DNA of 51,810 bases. It comes from Sulfurimonas sp. GWF2_37_8. Lineage in GTDB: Bacteria; Campylobacterota; Campylobacteria; Campylobacterales; Sulfurimonadaceae. The notes below the pieces were generated by a model. It worked only from the letters and a program-made list of their open reading frames with translations, was not told where the DNA came from and did not search any database. A program made the position numbers and the translations under genes. Below, in pieces: positions 29,663 to 38,613 of the stretch. The stretch is taken from positions 5,334 through 57,143 of the forward strand of contig MIBW01000092.1 in the NCBI GenBank assembly GCA_001829625.1. Reading direction: 5' to 3'. The number at the start of each line of letters is the position of its first letter. Position 1 is the stretch's first letter.

Positions 29663-30130
29663 TTAATCTTTTGGAATCTGCCCTTTTTTTTCTTGGAGAA
29701 TCTCTTCTTTTATCTCTTCTAAAAATTCTATAATGTTTTTTTGATAAGATATGGTATCTTCGTCATAAGATAAATCAAGCAATGGATAAAGTTCGTTTAG
29801 ATCTATCTTTTTTGCATAACGAGGGATGACTTTGAGTTCTGCTTGGATATTGCTTATTAGTTTTTCTATAAGAACTCCATTGTTTTCACGTATTTTTTTG
29901 ACAAATTCTTTTGTGTTGAGCATTAAAAGATTTGCTCTGTCTTCATCATTATTATAAATTTTCATGCCTGCATTTTTTACAATAATATAATTTTCTACTC
30001 TTGCGTTTTCATCTGCTGCTATGACAAGTGCAAAAATTTTTGCACGAAATTCCAGAGAACTATGATGATACACAAACAATTCACGAAATGCGTTGTAAAA
30101 ATACTGTTTAATCCGAAAACTCAGCGTCAT
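29663..30130 (-). CDS. Unknown protein, possibly TerB-like
   Basis: A 155-residue protein I do not recognise. It is mostly helical with no signal or membrane segment; ALVIAADENARVENY near residue 35 loosely recalls the TerB-like helical fold, and the C-terminal third is Glu/Lys-rich (EFLEEIKEEILQEKKG). A TAGGAGC ribosome site precedes the ATG, and a TATAAT on this strand lies about 20 bases upstream. It converges on the TtcA-like gene with only 15 bases between the stops. Function unknown. Confidence 0.7.
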   Translation of the reverse strand: MTLSFRIKQYFYNAFRELFVYHHSSLEFRAKIFALVIAADENARVENYIIVKNAGMKIYNNDEDRANLLMLNTKEFVKKIRENNGVLIEKLISNIQAELKVIPRYAKKIDLNELYPLLDLSYDEDTISYQKNIIEFLEEIKEEILQEKKGQIPKD

Positions 30131-30148
30131 TCATGCTCCTAATGTGAT

Positions 30149-30154
30149 ATTATA
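30149..30154 (-). promoter_or_regulatory. -10 box for the minus-strand unknown gene
   Basis: TATAAT on the minus strand in the 54-base divergent gap. It leaves only about 18 bases to the ATG at 30130, so the transcript would have a very short leader containing the TAGGAG ribosome site. Confidence 0.4.
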
Positions 30155-30184
30155 CCTCTTTGATTTTAAAGAAAGTGTAAAATA

Positions 30185-30532
30185 ATGCTAAATACAAATG
30201 ATTACGAACTTCTCAAAGAAAATTTTATAGCTTCACAAGCTCTTTTCATGAAATTACGCTCTGTAGTTTATCATGCTTCAAATATTGAATATGATGGAGT
30301 TGGTTTTTATGTGGATGAAGAAAAGATGTATAAACGGCACAGAGAAAAGTTACGTTTAAAGATTTTTCAATCGATTAGTGCTGCTTTAACTTTATATGAT
30401 ATAAAGCTTTTGGAGAATAAGGACGATGCATCATATACTTTAACATTAATGCTAAGTTTCAGAGATATACAAAGTCTTCTTCGTATTGATTTTACAGAAG
30501 AAAACACACTGGATATCATCCAGCTTAGCTAA
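30185..30532 (+). CDS. Unknown small protein
   Basis: A 115-residue soluble protein with no recognised domain. It begins MLNTNDYELLKENF and is rich in Leu, Lys and Asp, with a basic stretch (KMYKRHREKLRLKIF) mid-protein. It is divergent from the preceding unknown gene and read toward yebC. Coding is supported by a full-length open frame and codon use like its neighbours. The start is not backed by a strong ribosome site. Confidence 0.6.
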   Translation: MLNTNDYELLKENFIASQALFMKLRSVVYHASNIEYDGVGFYVDEEKMYKRHREKLRLKIFQSISAALTLYDIKLLENKDDASYTLTLMLSFRDIQSLLRIDFTEENTLDIIQLS

Positions 30533-30541
30533 GAAAAAAAT

Positions 30542-30558
30542 AGTGCTATAATTGCACT
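30542..30558 (+). promoter_or_regulatory. yebC promoter with a palindrome over the -10
   Basis: TATAAT at 30547-30552 sits between AGTGC and GCACT, giving a 17-base interrupted palindrome centred on the -10 box. It may be an operator or chance. ATAAGGAAA follows as the ribosome site for yebC. Confidence 0.5.
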
Positions 30559-30581
30559 GAAAATTTATAAGGAAATATTTT

Positions 30582-31292
30582 ATGGGTAGAGCATTTGAAT
30601 ATAGAAAAGCATCAAAATTAAAGAGATGGGGAGCAATGTCAACATTGTTTCCTAAGCTTGGAAAGATTATCACCATGGCAGCAAAAGAGGGCGGGTCAGA
30701 TCCTGATATGAACTCAAAGCTTCGTACGGCAATTTTAAATGCAAAAGCTGAAAATATGCCAAAAGATAATATTGACGCAGCTATAAAAAGAGCAACAGCG
30801 AAAGATGCTGCAAATCTGTTGGAAGTGAATTTTGAAGGAAAAGCACCTCATGGTGTTTTACTTTTTATAGAGTGTGCAACTGATAATAATACAAGAACTG
30901 TAGCGAATGTAAAAAGTATTTTGAATAAAAATAGCGGAGAGATGTTAACAAATGGTTCTCTAGAATTTATGTTTAGCCGAAAAGCAATATTTGAATGTAA
31001 ATTACCACTAGGCACTGACATTGAAGAGCTTGAGCTTGAGCTTATAGATGCTGGTCTTGAAGAGATTGAAGCGGAAGAGGGTATTTGTATAATAACAGGT
31101 GATTATACAAGCTTTGGTACATTGAGTGAAGCTATAGAAAAAATAGGAATCGAGATTATAAAAGCAAACCTTGAGAGAATAGCAAATACTCCAATCTCTA
31201 TAAGTGAAGAGCAACAAGCAGATATAGATAAAATCTTGCAGAGACTAGATGATGATGAAGATGTTCAAAATGTCTTTAGCAACATAGCATAA
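30582..31292 (+). CDS. YebC/PmpR family protein
   Basis: A conserved cytoplasmic protein of the YebC/TACO1 family, described both as a transcription regulator and as an aid to translation of difficult peptides. The N-terminus [19 protein letters not shown] and the block [15 protein letters not shown] are diagnostic, as is the middle [15 protein letters not shown]. The 236-residue length is normal. A short hairpin follows as a possible terminator. Convergent with the pilus cluster. Confidence 0.93.
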   Translation: MGRAFEYRKASKLKRWGAMSTLFPKLGKIITMAAKEGGSDPDMNSKLRTAILNAKAENMPKDNIDAAIKRATAKDAANLLEVNFEGKAPHGVLLFIECATDNNTRTVANVKSILNKNSGEMLTNGSLEFMFSRKAIFECKLPLGTDIEELELELIDAGLEEIEAEEGICIITGDYTSFGTLSEAIEKIGIEIIKANLERIANTPISISEEQQADIDKILQRLDDDEDVQNVFSNIA

Positions 31293-31294
31293 AC

Positions 31295-31311
31295 TTCCAC
31301 CCTGTGTGGAA
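31295..31311 (+). terminator. Hairpin after yebC
   Basis: TTCCAC and GTGGAA form a six-base stem around five bases. The following ATTTAT is only weakly T-rich. It sits between convergent genes and could act in either direction. Confidence 0.4.
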
Positions 31312-31338
31312 ATTTATACGCATAAACGAAATACCTTT

Positions 31339-32583
31339 TTATCTTCCTTGAACAGCGTTCCCCATATCCCACATAGGTAAGAAAATACCAAGCGCAAGTA
31401 AAATAACCATAGACGCAATAATAAAGAGCATAACAGGTTCAATCGCTTCTGAGAGTCCATCAATAATGGCATCAAAACGCATTTTGTAATATTCAGCCAC
31501 TTTTTTTATCATCGCATCTAGTGTCCCACTATCTTCACCAGCACGTATCATTTGAATAATCATATTTTCAAATAACTCTGTATCTTGGAGTCCTTTATTT
31601 AGAGTGCCACCTTTTTCAACAGCCGATCTTACGGTAAGGAGTCTATTTTTAAGTGGCAGGCTATCTATCATAGAGATAGAGGTGTCTAGTGCTTCAGCTA
31701 TAGGAATACCGGCGCGGATAAGTTCAGAAAAAACAAGAGTAAATCTACTGAGTGTAGAAAACTTGATAATGTTATTGATAAGATAGGTTCTAAGCAAAGC
31801 TTTATGCCAGCCAAATCTGAAATTGTAGGAGTTATCAACAAAATATTTAAAGATCATAAACGTAAGAACAAGTACAGCTAGGACATAAAGGCCATAGTTA
31901 TTAAATAGATGTTCTAGTGTGAGTAAGATTTGCGTTGGAAGTGGAAGTTCTGCATTGAGTTCTTCAAAAATAGCTTTAAATTCCGGAACAACATATGAGA
32001 TAAGAATTGTAAACGCAACTGCCATAGCTATCATAACATTTCGTGGATATGCCATTGCTTTTTTGAATTTGATGACATTTGCGCGTATCTCTTCAAGCAT
32101 ATTTGCTAAAGCATACAGAGATTCATCAAGATTACCAGTTTTTTCACCGAGTTGCACCATTGCAATTGCAAGGTTACCGAGTTCAAAACGAAAGTTTTCC
32201 ATAGAAGCTGAAAGAGAATGTCCCGCGTTTATATCATCTGCAAGTTTGCTAAATACTATTTTTAGGGCTTCATCTTGCGTTGAAGTAGCAATTTCATGAA
32301 GTGAATCGTGAATAGAAATACCTGCATTTGTCATAACAGCTAATTGTCTAATAGCTGCAATAAGAGCATCTGGTCTAATTTTTCTTTTTTTAATATTTTG
32401 GAGCAAATTTGTCTTAAATCTTTTGAGTTTAGCTTCAAATGGCTCTTCAGATTCAACGACTTTAACAATAATACCGGAGAATTTTATTTTTGCATGACTA
32501 TTTGCTTCTTTTCTATCTTGGGCATAAAGACCTATATTTTCTTTTTTACCTTTTGTAAATACTGTTACGATAAAGTACTTCAT
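31339..32583 (-). CDS. Pilus inner-membrane platform protein (MshG/PilC/CtsF-like)
   Basis: A GspF/PilC-family inner-membrane protein that works with the assembly ATPase. After a short cytoplasmic region, two T2SSF domains are seen (about 75-195 and 275-400), with three membrane segments near 180-200, 225-250 and 385-405. Typical motifs are LAVMTNAGISIHDSLHEIA and SELIRAGIPIAEALD. The 414-residue length is normal. Its ATG overlaps the ATPase stop (ATGA). In gene order it corresponds to Vibrio mshG and Campylobacter ctsF. Confidence 0.92.
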   Translation of the reverse strand: MKYFIVTVFTKGKKENIGLYAQDRKEANSHAKIKFSGIIVKVVESEEPFEAKLKRFKTNLLQNIKKRKIRPDALIAAIRQLAVMTNAGISIHDSLHEIATSTQDEALKIVFSKLADDINAGHSLSASMENFRFELGNLAIAMVQLGEKTGNLDESLYALANMLEEIRANVIKFKKAMAYPRNVMIAMAVAFTILISYVVPEFKAIFEELNAELPLPTQILLTLEHLFNNYGLYVLAVLVLTFMIFKYFVDNSYNFRFGWHKALLRTYLINNIIKFSTLSRFTLVFSELIRAGIPIAEALDTSISMIDSLPLKNRLLTVRSAVEKGGTLNKGLQDTELFENMIIQMIRAGEDSGTLDAMIKKVAEYYKMRFDAIIDGLSEAIEPVMLFIIASMVILLALGIFLPMWDMGNAVQGR

Positions 32584-34316
32584 CCTTTTGCCACCTTTAA
32601 GACTTCCTTGAGACTTGTAATTCCATCAAGTGCTTTTTGGATACCGTTTTGATATATTCCTATAAAACCTTCACTCACAGCGAGCTCATGTAGTGCTTCT
32701 TTGGAAGCTCCTTTTGCAATGAGAGATGAAAGTCCTTCTGAGATATTAAGAACTTCACAAATCATTTCTCGTCCCATAAAGCCAGTGTCATTACACTCTT
32801 TGCAGCCTTTACCCGTATAAAATCTTGCACCATCAGGTATAAGTCCACCTAACTCTTCAAGTGTAGATGCCGGAATAATCTCTTCTTCTTTACAGCTAAG
32901 ACAAATCTTTCTAACAAGCCTTTGAGCTTGGATAGCAACAAGAGCACCGCTAATGAGGTAATGTGCAATACCCATATCTACCATACGAGGAATAGCACTT
33001 ATAGAGTCGTTTGTGTGAAGAGTAGAAATAACTAAGTGACCTGTTAGAGCGGCTTTTATAGCTATTTCAAGTGTTTCCTGATCACGAATCTCACCGATCA
33101 TGATCTTATCTGGATCCTGTCGAAGGATAGAACGCAGGGCATCCGCAAAACTCAGACCAACTTTGGGATTTACTTGAACTTGCTGAATAAGATTCATTCT
33201 ATATTCAACTGGATCTTCAACAGTAATAACTTTATCTTCTACATTTCTAAGTTCATTTAGTGCACCATAAAGTGTTGTTGTTTTACCACTTCCAGTTGGA
33301 CCTGTAACCAAAATTATTCCATAAGGTGCTTCAAGACCTTTTAAAAATTTATGATAACTCACACTATCCATACCGGCATCTTCAAGTTTTACAAGTGCTT
33401 TTTGTTTGTCTAGAACACGCATAACGATGGACTCACCGTATAAAATAGGGAGTGTTGAAATACGAAAATCATATTCTCTTGCTCCGACTAAAGTGGAAAA
33501 ACGACCATCCTGAGGTTTTCTTTTTTCAGCAATATCAAGATTGGCTAATAACTTGAGTCTCGAAGCAAGAGGTGGATAGATGGATTTTTCAAAAATGAAA
33601 ACTTCAGAGAGTTTACCATCGATTCGTCCGCGAACAACACAATTTTTTTCCGTAGGTTCTATATGCACGTCACTAGCTCTGCCGTTGATACACGCTTTGA
33701 GAATAACATCAATAAGTAAAAGAATAGAAGATGCTTCTTGCTGTTCCTCTATAGAACTAATCGAATTTAGCTCATCTTTTATCTTTTTAACAAGACCTTT
33801 AACACTATCTTTAAGTTCGGCTTTAAAGAGATACGATGCTATCTGTTTTTTTGTTGCCAGTGCAACTTTAATAGGTTTTCTTGGGAAAAGTCTTTGTATA
33901 GACTCTTGAGCGTTTATATCAAGTGGATCATTAAACGCAATACTTACACTCATGTCATCTTCAAAAATAGGAATAGCATTGTGTTTTTTAAGTTGAGCAA
34001 GAGGCGAGTTTGATGTGAGTTGATAATCCATGTCGATAGAGTCTAAATCTACAAAAAGAATATCTAACTCATGAGCGAGTTTTTCTAAAACGGCTCTTTC
34101 ACTAATGTAATCATAGTTATCAATTATAGAAAGGTTGTAAACGCCATCTCTCACTTGCTGTACAATAAAGCGCACCAGCCTATCCATTGTCATAAAACCT
34201 GAAAGTGTTATATCTCGTAAAATCAGGTTTGGATGTATTCCCTTAGCGAGAAGCCTATCTACCTGACCTTTCATAATGGAACCATTAGCCAATAAATCAG
34301 TTGTTACTCTATCCAC
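32580..34316 (-). CDS. Pilus/T2SS assembly ATPase (MshE/PilB/CtsE-like)
   Basis: Hexameric ATPase driving pilin assembly. After an N-terminal MshEN-like region, the ATPase core has Walker A GPTGSGKTTTLYG near residue 340, the Asp box region EDPVEYRM, Walker B with KIMIGEIRDQETLEIA, the His box HLVISTLHTND, and a zinc tetracysteine (CLSC and CKEC). GTG at 34316 is chosen because TAGGGG lies five bases upstream; a TTG at 34331 is less likely. No PilT-type retraction ATPase is in the window. Matches Vibrio mshE by order. Confidence 0.93.
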   Translation of the reverse strand: MDRVTTDLLANGSIMKGQVDRLLAKGIHPNLILRDITLSGFMTMDRLVRFIVQQVRDGVYNLSIIDNYDYISERAVLEKLAHELDILFVDLDSIDMDYQLTSNSPLAQLKKHNAIPIFEDDMSVSIAFNDPLDINAQESIQRLFPRKPIKVALATKKQIASYLFKAELKDSVKGLVKKIKDELNSISSIEEQQEASSILLLIDVILKACINGRASDVHIEPTEKNCVVRGRIDGKLSEVFIFEKSIYPPLASRLKLLANLDIAEKRKPQDGRFSTLVGAREYDFRISTLPILYGESIVMRVLDKQKALVKLEDAGMDSVSYHKFLKGLEAPYGIILVTGPTGSGKTTTLYGALNELRNVEDKVITVEDPVEYRMNLIQQVQVNPKVGLSFADALRSILRQDPDKIMIGEIRDQETLEIAIKAALTGHLVISTLHTNDSISAIPRMVDMGIAHYLISGALVAIQAQRLVRKICLSCKEEEIIPASTLEELGGLIPDGARFYTGKGCKECNDTGFMGREMICEVLNISEGLSSLIAKGASKEALHELAVSEGFIGIYQNGIQKALDGITSLKEVLKVAKG

Positions 34317-34324
34317 AATTGCCC

Positions 34325-34870
34325 CTACCAATAAATGTGTCTTTTGATAACTATTGTATCATAAAACTCTTCAATCACCATTTTACTAATTCTCTCCTCT
34401 TCGAGTATATAAAGCTTATAAGAGAGTTTAGGATCATGTAGATCATCGAAAATATAAACAGATCGTTTATCATGTTTTTTGAGTTTTGAATAAAAATCAA
34501 ATACTTTGGATAATATGTAGTCTGTTGTTGGTAAATTTAAATTTTCTAAGTCATACCCATCTACAAGTGCATGGTAAAGAAGTTTTTTTTGCATAAGTAT
34601 GATTGAAAAATAAGCGGCGTTTGCGCGAGCTTCTTTTGAATATTTTAGCATTGCAAGAGGCATAGCTAATCTATCTATTAAGTCAGACTGTAGACAAGAA
34701 AAAGCATATAAAGAGAGAAACTCATCTTCTTGTTTGTAATATTTAAAATGCTCAAAACCTAGATTACATGCTGCCTCGTATTTATTATTTTGAAATAACT
34801 GAAGCATTTCTAGTTTGGCATCTGCATAAAGATTTAAATAAATCAATAAGGATAGTATAATGAGCTTCAT
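34325..34870 (-). CDS. Unknown secreted or periplasmic protein in the pilus operon
   Basis: A 181-residue protein with a signal peptide (LIILSLLIYLNLYADA) and a helical, TPR-like body (LQLFQNNKYEAACNLGFEHF). I do not recognise it. It lies between the MshN-like and MshE-like genes, a spot with no gene in the Vibrio msh order as I remember it. Its start overlaps the upstream stop by four bases, so it is clearly made with the machine. It may be a periplasmic assembly or pilotin-like factor; this is inference. Confidence 0.7.
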   Translation of the reverse strand: MKLIILSLLIYLNLYADAKLEMLQLFQNNKYEAACNLGFEHFKYYKQEDEFLSLYAFSCLQSDLIDRLAMPLAMLKYSKEARANAAYFSIILMQKKLLYHALVDGYDLENLNLPTTDYILSKVFDFYSKLKKHDKRSVYIFDDLHDPKLSYKLYILEEERISKMVIEEFYDTIVIKRHIYW

Positions 34871-35760
34871 TTGAATCTTCCTGAGAGGATTTCATCGAGT
34901 AGTAAATTAGCACGATTTGAATTAGACTGTTTTGCATATTCTCTTAAAACTTTGATTGCTTTTTCTTTGTCACCTAGTTTTACAAGTGATTGTGCAAAAA
35001 TAATCCAGCTTGCTTCTATCTCTTTGTTGAGCTCATTTGTAATTAGAGAGTAGTTGTATGCCTCACGGTATTCGCCTAAATCGTAATATTTCTTAGCTAT
35101 AAAAAGACTAAGTGTAGGATTGTTGTTCTTTCTAAATCTTTGAATAATTTCTTTAATATCACTATAAGTATCTTGTCTTCTTATATTGACTACACTTGTT
35201 TTAGATTTTTCTTCTTCTGGTGCTGTCTCTTCAATTGTTGGACTTTGTTTTTCTGTAACCTCAATTGTTTGTGTCATAACTATTTCTTCTATATTTGTTG
35301 GAGCAGGAGAAGTTTGCGGTTGTATAACTTTGATGTGTTTTACATCATTAATCTGTGCTGGTTCATTATCATATTCGAGATTGTTGTGTTGCATGTTTTT
35401 TATAAAATTCATAGATGGAGTGAGAATAACTTTTCGTTCTTGTTCCGTTTTTTCAACAGCTAAAAGAGGTTGTGTAATAGTTATGGCTGCATATTCTTGT
35501 GATGTTGTAGTTTTTACTGGAACGGCTTGCAGAGGAATTTCATTTGTACTGTTGTCTTTAGCGAGCGCTTTTTCTTGTGTTTCTTCAGGCTTGTGTAGGG
35601 TATTGTCTTTTTGTATCTGAACTTCAAAATAATTTGAGTTAATTGAAACATATAGTAAAATAATAATTAATAGAGAACTTATCAATATAACTGCAAGCGG
35701 AATATATGATTTTATCTTATATCGTAACCATTTTTGTTCGAGTTGATTTATATTAAGCAT
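34867..35760 (-). CDS. MshN-like (CtsX-like) membrane-anchored TPR protein
   Basis: One N-terminal membrane helix (YIPLAVILISSLLIIILLY, about residues 18-38) precedes a long Thr/Glu/Gln-rich periplasmic linker and C-terminal TPR repeats (LSLFIAKKYYDLGEYREAYNY, KLGDKEKAIKVLREYA; each given in part). The layout matches MshN. ATG at 35760 overlaps the MshM stop and is preferred over 35811, which would overlap by 59 bases. It would link inner-membrane parts with the secretin or peptidoglycan. Confidence 0.75.
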   Translation of the reverse strand: MLNINQLEQKWLRYKIKSYIPLAVILISSLLIIILLYVSINSNYFEVQIQKDNTLHKPEETQEKALAKDNSTNEIPLQAVPVKTTTSQEYAAITITQPLLAVEKTEQERKVILTPSMNFIKNMQHNNLEYDNEPAQINDVKHIKVIQPQTSPAPTNIEEIVMTQTIEVTEKQSPTIEETAPEEEKSKTSVVNIRRQDTYSDIKEIIQRFRKNNNPTLSLFIAKKYYDLGEYREAYNYSLITNELNKEIEASWIIFAQSLVKLGDKEKAIKVLREYAKQSNSNRANLLLDEILSGRFK

Positions 35761-36565
35761 GTAATAAGCCTGTATGAAGTGCAGACATCTCAATAATTTT
35801 TGTGGAGACACTGTTTGTTTTTAGTGAGTAAAGTTTATGATTATTTTCATAAATAGCATAGATATCAAAAAGTGTGTAGAGCAGTTTATTAGTATCTCTG
35901 TAATTACCTCGAGTGATTTTGTGAATGAGATTGACAGTTTTATTTGTAAACATATTGGCACTATCAAAGCAGTTTGCTTTCATAAGTTTTTTTTGAATAT
36001 AAATTTTTAATTCTGCGCTTGAAGCATTTTCTAGTTCAATACTTTCCCAAATTCTTGTTTGAAAATGTTCTTTTGCAATAAGGTCTTCTTTGTCTGTTTT
36101 ATGCAGTGTAATAACAAACTTAACACTTCTTGTATCTGAGAGTAGTCGTATCTTTTCCATAAGTTGATTCGAATAGAGTTGTGCTTCATCAAGTAAAATA
36201 ATAGGAATAGCATCAAGTGAACTTTGTTTAACAATTTTCATAAATTGTGTAAAATTGAGCTCCCCTCTATAATTTACAGAAAATATATCTTGTGCTAATG
36301 TTCTAAAAAATTCACTTTCATCTAAAATAGGAGTTTTGTAAATAAACATTGGTTGATTTTTTGAGATATCATGGTAAAGTTTATTGAGAAACATACTTTT
36401 GCCAGTTCCTGGTCTTCCATAAAGTAAGACCATCTTAAGTGGTTTATTTATTGAGTCTTTTAAAGACTGATAAATGCTTGATATTCGATCAAGCTGTATA
36501 TAATCTTTCGCATTTACCGTATCTAAGAAAACATCTTTTGAATTTTGAAAGATACTATTACTCAT
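35753..36565 (-). CDS. AAA ATPase, MshM/CtsP/ExeA-like
   Basis: A cytoplasmic AAA+ ATPase of the ExeA/MshM group. Walker A GRPGTGKS is at 50-57 and Walker B IILLDEAQL near 118. The GspA/ExeA family helps secretin insertion in T2SS, while Campylobacter CtsP is a soluble NTP-binding protein needed for DNA uptake. The 270-residue size lacks the C-terminal membrane and peptidoglycan-binding domains of ExeA, so it is the short MshM type. TAAGGTAGG precedes the ATG. Confidence 0.88.
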   Translation of the reverse strand: MSNSIFQNSKDVFLDTVNAKDYIQLDRISSIYQSLKDSINKPLKMVLLYGRPGTGKSMFLNKLYHDISKNQPMFIYKTPILDESEFFRTLAQDIFSVNYRGELNFTQFMKIVKQSSLDAIPIILLDEAQLYSNQLMEKIRLLSDTRSVKFVITLHKTDKEDLIAKEHFQTRIWESIELENASSAELKIYIQKKLMKANCFDSANMFTNKTVNLIHKITRGNYRDTNKLLYTLFDIYAIYENNHKLYSLKTNSVSTKIIEMSALHTGLLHA

Positions 36566-36573
36566 GACCTACC

Positions 36574-38157
36574 TTATTCTTTTTCTGTGCTGTTAAAGTC
36601 TGTTCTATTGCTTTTTAAAATGCTATTTGAGAGCCCTTCATAACCTAAATCTGATAATGATACAGAGTTTTTCTCTCTGTGTATAATATGTGGTTCAATA
36701 ATAACAACAAGTTCTTGTGTCACTTTGACATTATTTTCATATTTAAACAGGTAATTTACTATAGGAATATCACCTAAGAGAGGGACTTTATTTGTCTCTC
36801 GTGTATTTTTAGTATTAATAAGACCACCAAGAATAATTCTATTACCATCTTTGACTGTTACAACTGAAGAGAGTTGACGACGATTAAGATCTGGTGGCAT
36901 ATCTCTACCTGTATTGGATTCTTGTGATATATCTACATTTGTTTCTGATAAGGATGGGTTAATAATCAAAGTAATTGTGTTGTCATCGGCAATTTCAGGA
37001 GTTATAGAGAGAAGAACGCCTGCAAAAACAGATTGAATATTTTCACTTGCTGATGTTAGTGAGCCAGCTGTTCCTGCAGTTGACAATGATTCTGATTTGA
37101 TTTTATAAAAATACTCTGTTCCTGCGGTGATAAGAGCTGGCTGATTGTTTAAAGTAAGTACTTTAGGATTGGAAATTGCACTTACATCTCCTTGCGTTTG
37201 AAGGAATTTTATTACCTCATTTAAGCTTCCTCCAGCTTTAAAACTTACAAGACTTGCCGCGCCCTTAATAGCATCTGCAGCAATCTCTGTCTCGGTAATA
37301 TTGATTTTGCCAGTATCCGAGTCCCAAGCAGATACATTTTGATTTTGCAGTTTGTGTACGCTTAGTTCTACATTTTGCAATGCATAGATTTGACTCCAGT
37401 CTATCCCCGTGCTTTTTCCATCAGAGATGGTAACTGTTAAAAGTTGTACATCTATGAGTACTTGGAGCTGTACTTTATCTTGAAGTTTTTTGAGATAGTC
37501 ATCAAAGCGTTTCATCTGTTTTGTTGTTGCAGTTATTGTGATAAGGCCTGCATTTTTATTGATGATTGGTTTTGGAGCTTCATATACATCTTGAGGTCTA
37601 TTGAGTATTCTTTGTAGTTCTAAGTCTAATTCTTCCCAAAATTTTACTTCATCTAAACTTTCTATTTTAATGCCAGATTGTGCGCCAGAAGTAGCTTGTC
37701 CATTTGATGTTTGGGGCGTTGACCCTCCTGACATACCGCTTGCTTGTGAGTTTGATTGAGAGCTGAGTGTGATATCAGTACTGCCTTTTCCTGATCTTTG
37801 TGAAAGAATATAATCAATATTAAATACCTTTGTCGTCAAATAAGAAATTTTAAGTACATTGTTTTCAAGAGTATAAGAGAGATTGTTTTCACCTAATACA
37901 ATGGCTAAAACTTCATCAATTGTAAGATTTTTTAAATGTGTTTTATTGAGTTTTGTATTTAAAAATTCTTCGGCATGGGGATCAGCTACAATGATACTAA
38001 ATTGACATTCATCGCTTAGCTGTTCAATAAACTCTATAATCTTTGTGTCTTTTGTGGAACTAATACTAAAAAGTTCATAAGAACAATCAGCAAAGGCACT
38101 CGTTGAGAGCAGTAGAGCCAATAAAGTTGCGTTTATTTTTCTATTAAAAAGTTTCAT
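36574..38157 (-). CDS. Secretin (MshL/CtsD-like)
   Basis: Outer-membrane channel through which the pilus or pseudopilus passes. A signal peptide (ATLLALLLSTSAFAD) is followed by an STN-like domain (about 30-115), a Ser/Gly-rich linker (SQSNSQASGMSGG), an N1-type domain (about 195-240), and the C-terminal secretin domain with VPLLGDIPIVNYLFKY and ELVVIIEPHII. The 527-residue length fits MshL. The Ser/Gly linker is long and of low complexity. Matches ctsD of Campylobacter by position. Confidence 0.93.
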   Translation of the reverse strand: MKLFNRKINATLLALLLSTSAFADCSYELFSISSTKDTKIIEFIEQLSDECQFSIIVADPHAEEFLNTKLNKTHLKNLTIDEVLAIVLGENNLSYTLENNVLKISYLTTKVFNIDYILSQRSGKGSTDITLSSQSNSQASGMSGGSTPQTSNGQATSGAQSGIKIESLDEVKFWEELDLELQRILNRPQDVYEAPKPIINKNAGLITITATTKQMKRFDDYLKKLQDKVQLQVLIDVQLLTVTISDGKSTGIDWSQIYALQNVELSVHKLQNQNVSAWDSDTGKINITETEIAADAIKGAASLVSFKAGGSLNEVIKFLQTQGDVSAISNPKVLTLNNQPALITAGTEYFYKIKSESLSTAGTAGSLTSASENIQSVFAGVLLSITPEIADDNTITLIINPSLSETNVDISQESNTGRDMPPDLNRRQLSSVVTVKDGNRIILGGLINTKNTRETNKVPLLGDIPIVNYLFKYENNVKVTQELVVIIEPHIIHREKNSVSLSDLGYEGLSNSILKSNRTDFNSTEKE

Positions 38158-38166
38158 TTTTAGTTC

Positions 38167-38613
38167 CTACTTGTTTTTAAATTTTAGATTTTTGCTATCG
38201 CTTTGTGTACTAAGCGTTAGTTTTTTATTTTTATTTGTCAAGTGAGCAGATTTAAGGTCTAAACTTACAACTTTATAGCCCTGAACTGTGTCACCTATTT
38301 TGCACCATTTTCCATTTATGAGAGCAGCCCCATTCATAATTGCAGCAAGTTTGAGTGTAGGTGCAGTTGGTAAAGGAGTTTTAAAAGCAAAAGTACCACT
38401 AGTAGCTGGTACCTGCTTTACGGTATTAGTAGTATCCAAAGTAACTTTCTTCTCAAGAAAAATAAAAGGATCATTTAATGCAGCAATAGTTACTGCAGCG
38501 ACACCTATTCTAGGAGGTTTAATAGCATCAATCTGATGATCTACCCATGCAAGCTCGTTCGAGCTGAGTGCAAGTGTAAATACAAAAAAGCCAAAAATTA
38601 CGTTTTTATTCAT
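38167..38613 (-). CDS. MshK/CtsR-like small periplasmic protein
   Basis: A 148-residue protein with an N-terminal signal or anchor segment (VIFGFFVFTLALSSN) and a C-terminal domain with NGAALINGKWCKIGDTVQGYKV. That block resembles the GspC/PilP/MshK homology region (IING.....G..v.g..v). ATG at 38613 overlaps the stop of the upstream PilO-like gene (TAATG) and is preferred over 38631. By order it is mshK/ctsR. It would contact the secretin from the inner-membrane side. Confidence 0.75.
   Translation of the reverse strand: MNKNVIFGFFVFTLALSSNELAWVDHQIDAIKPPRIGVAAVTIAALNDPFIFLEKKVTLDTTNTVKQVPATSGTFAFKTPLPTAPTLKLAAIMNGAALINGKWCKIGDTVQGYKVVSLDLKSAHLTNKNKKLTLSTQSDSKNLKFKNK

Noticed and set aside
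37640-37790. Ser/Gly-rich low-complexity region as a tandem repeat
   Set aside because: No repeating unit at DNA level; it is an ordinary linker in a secretin.
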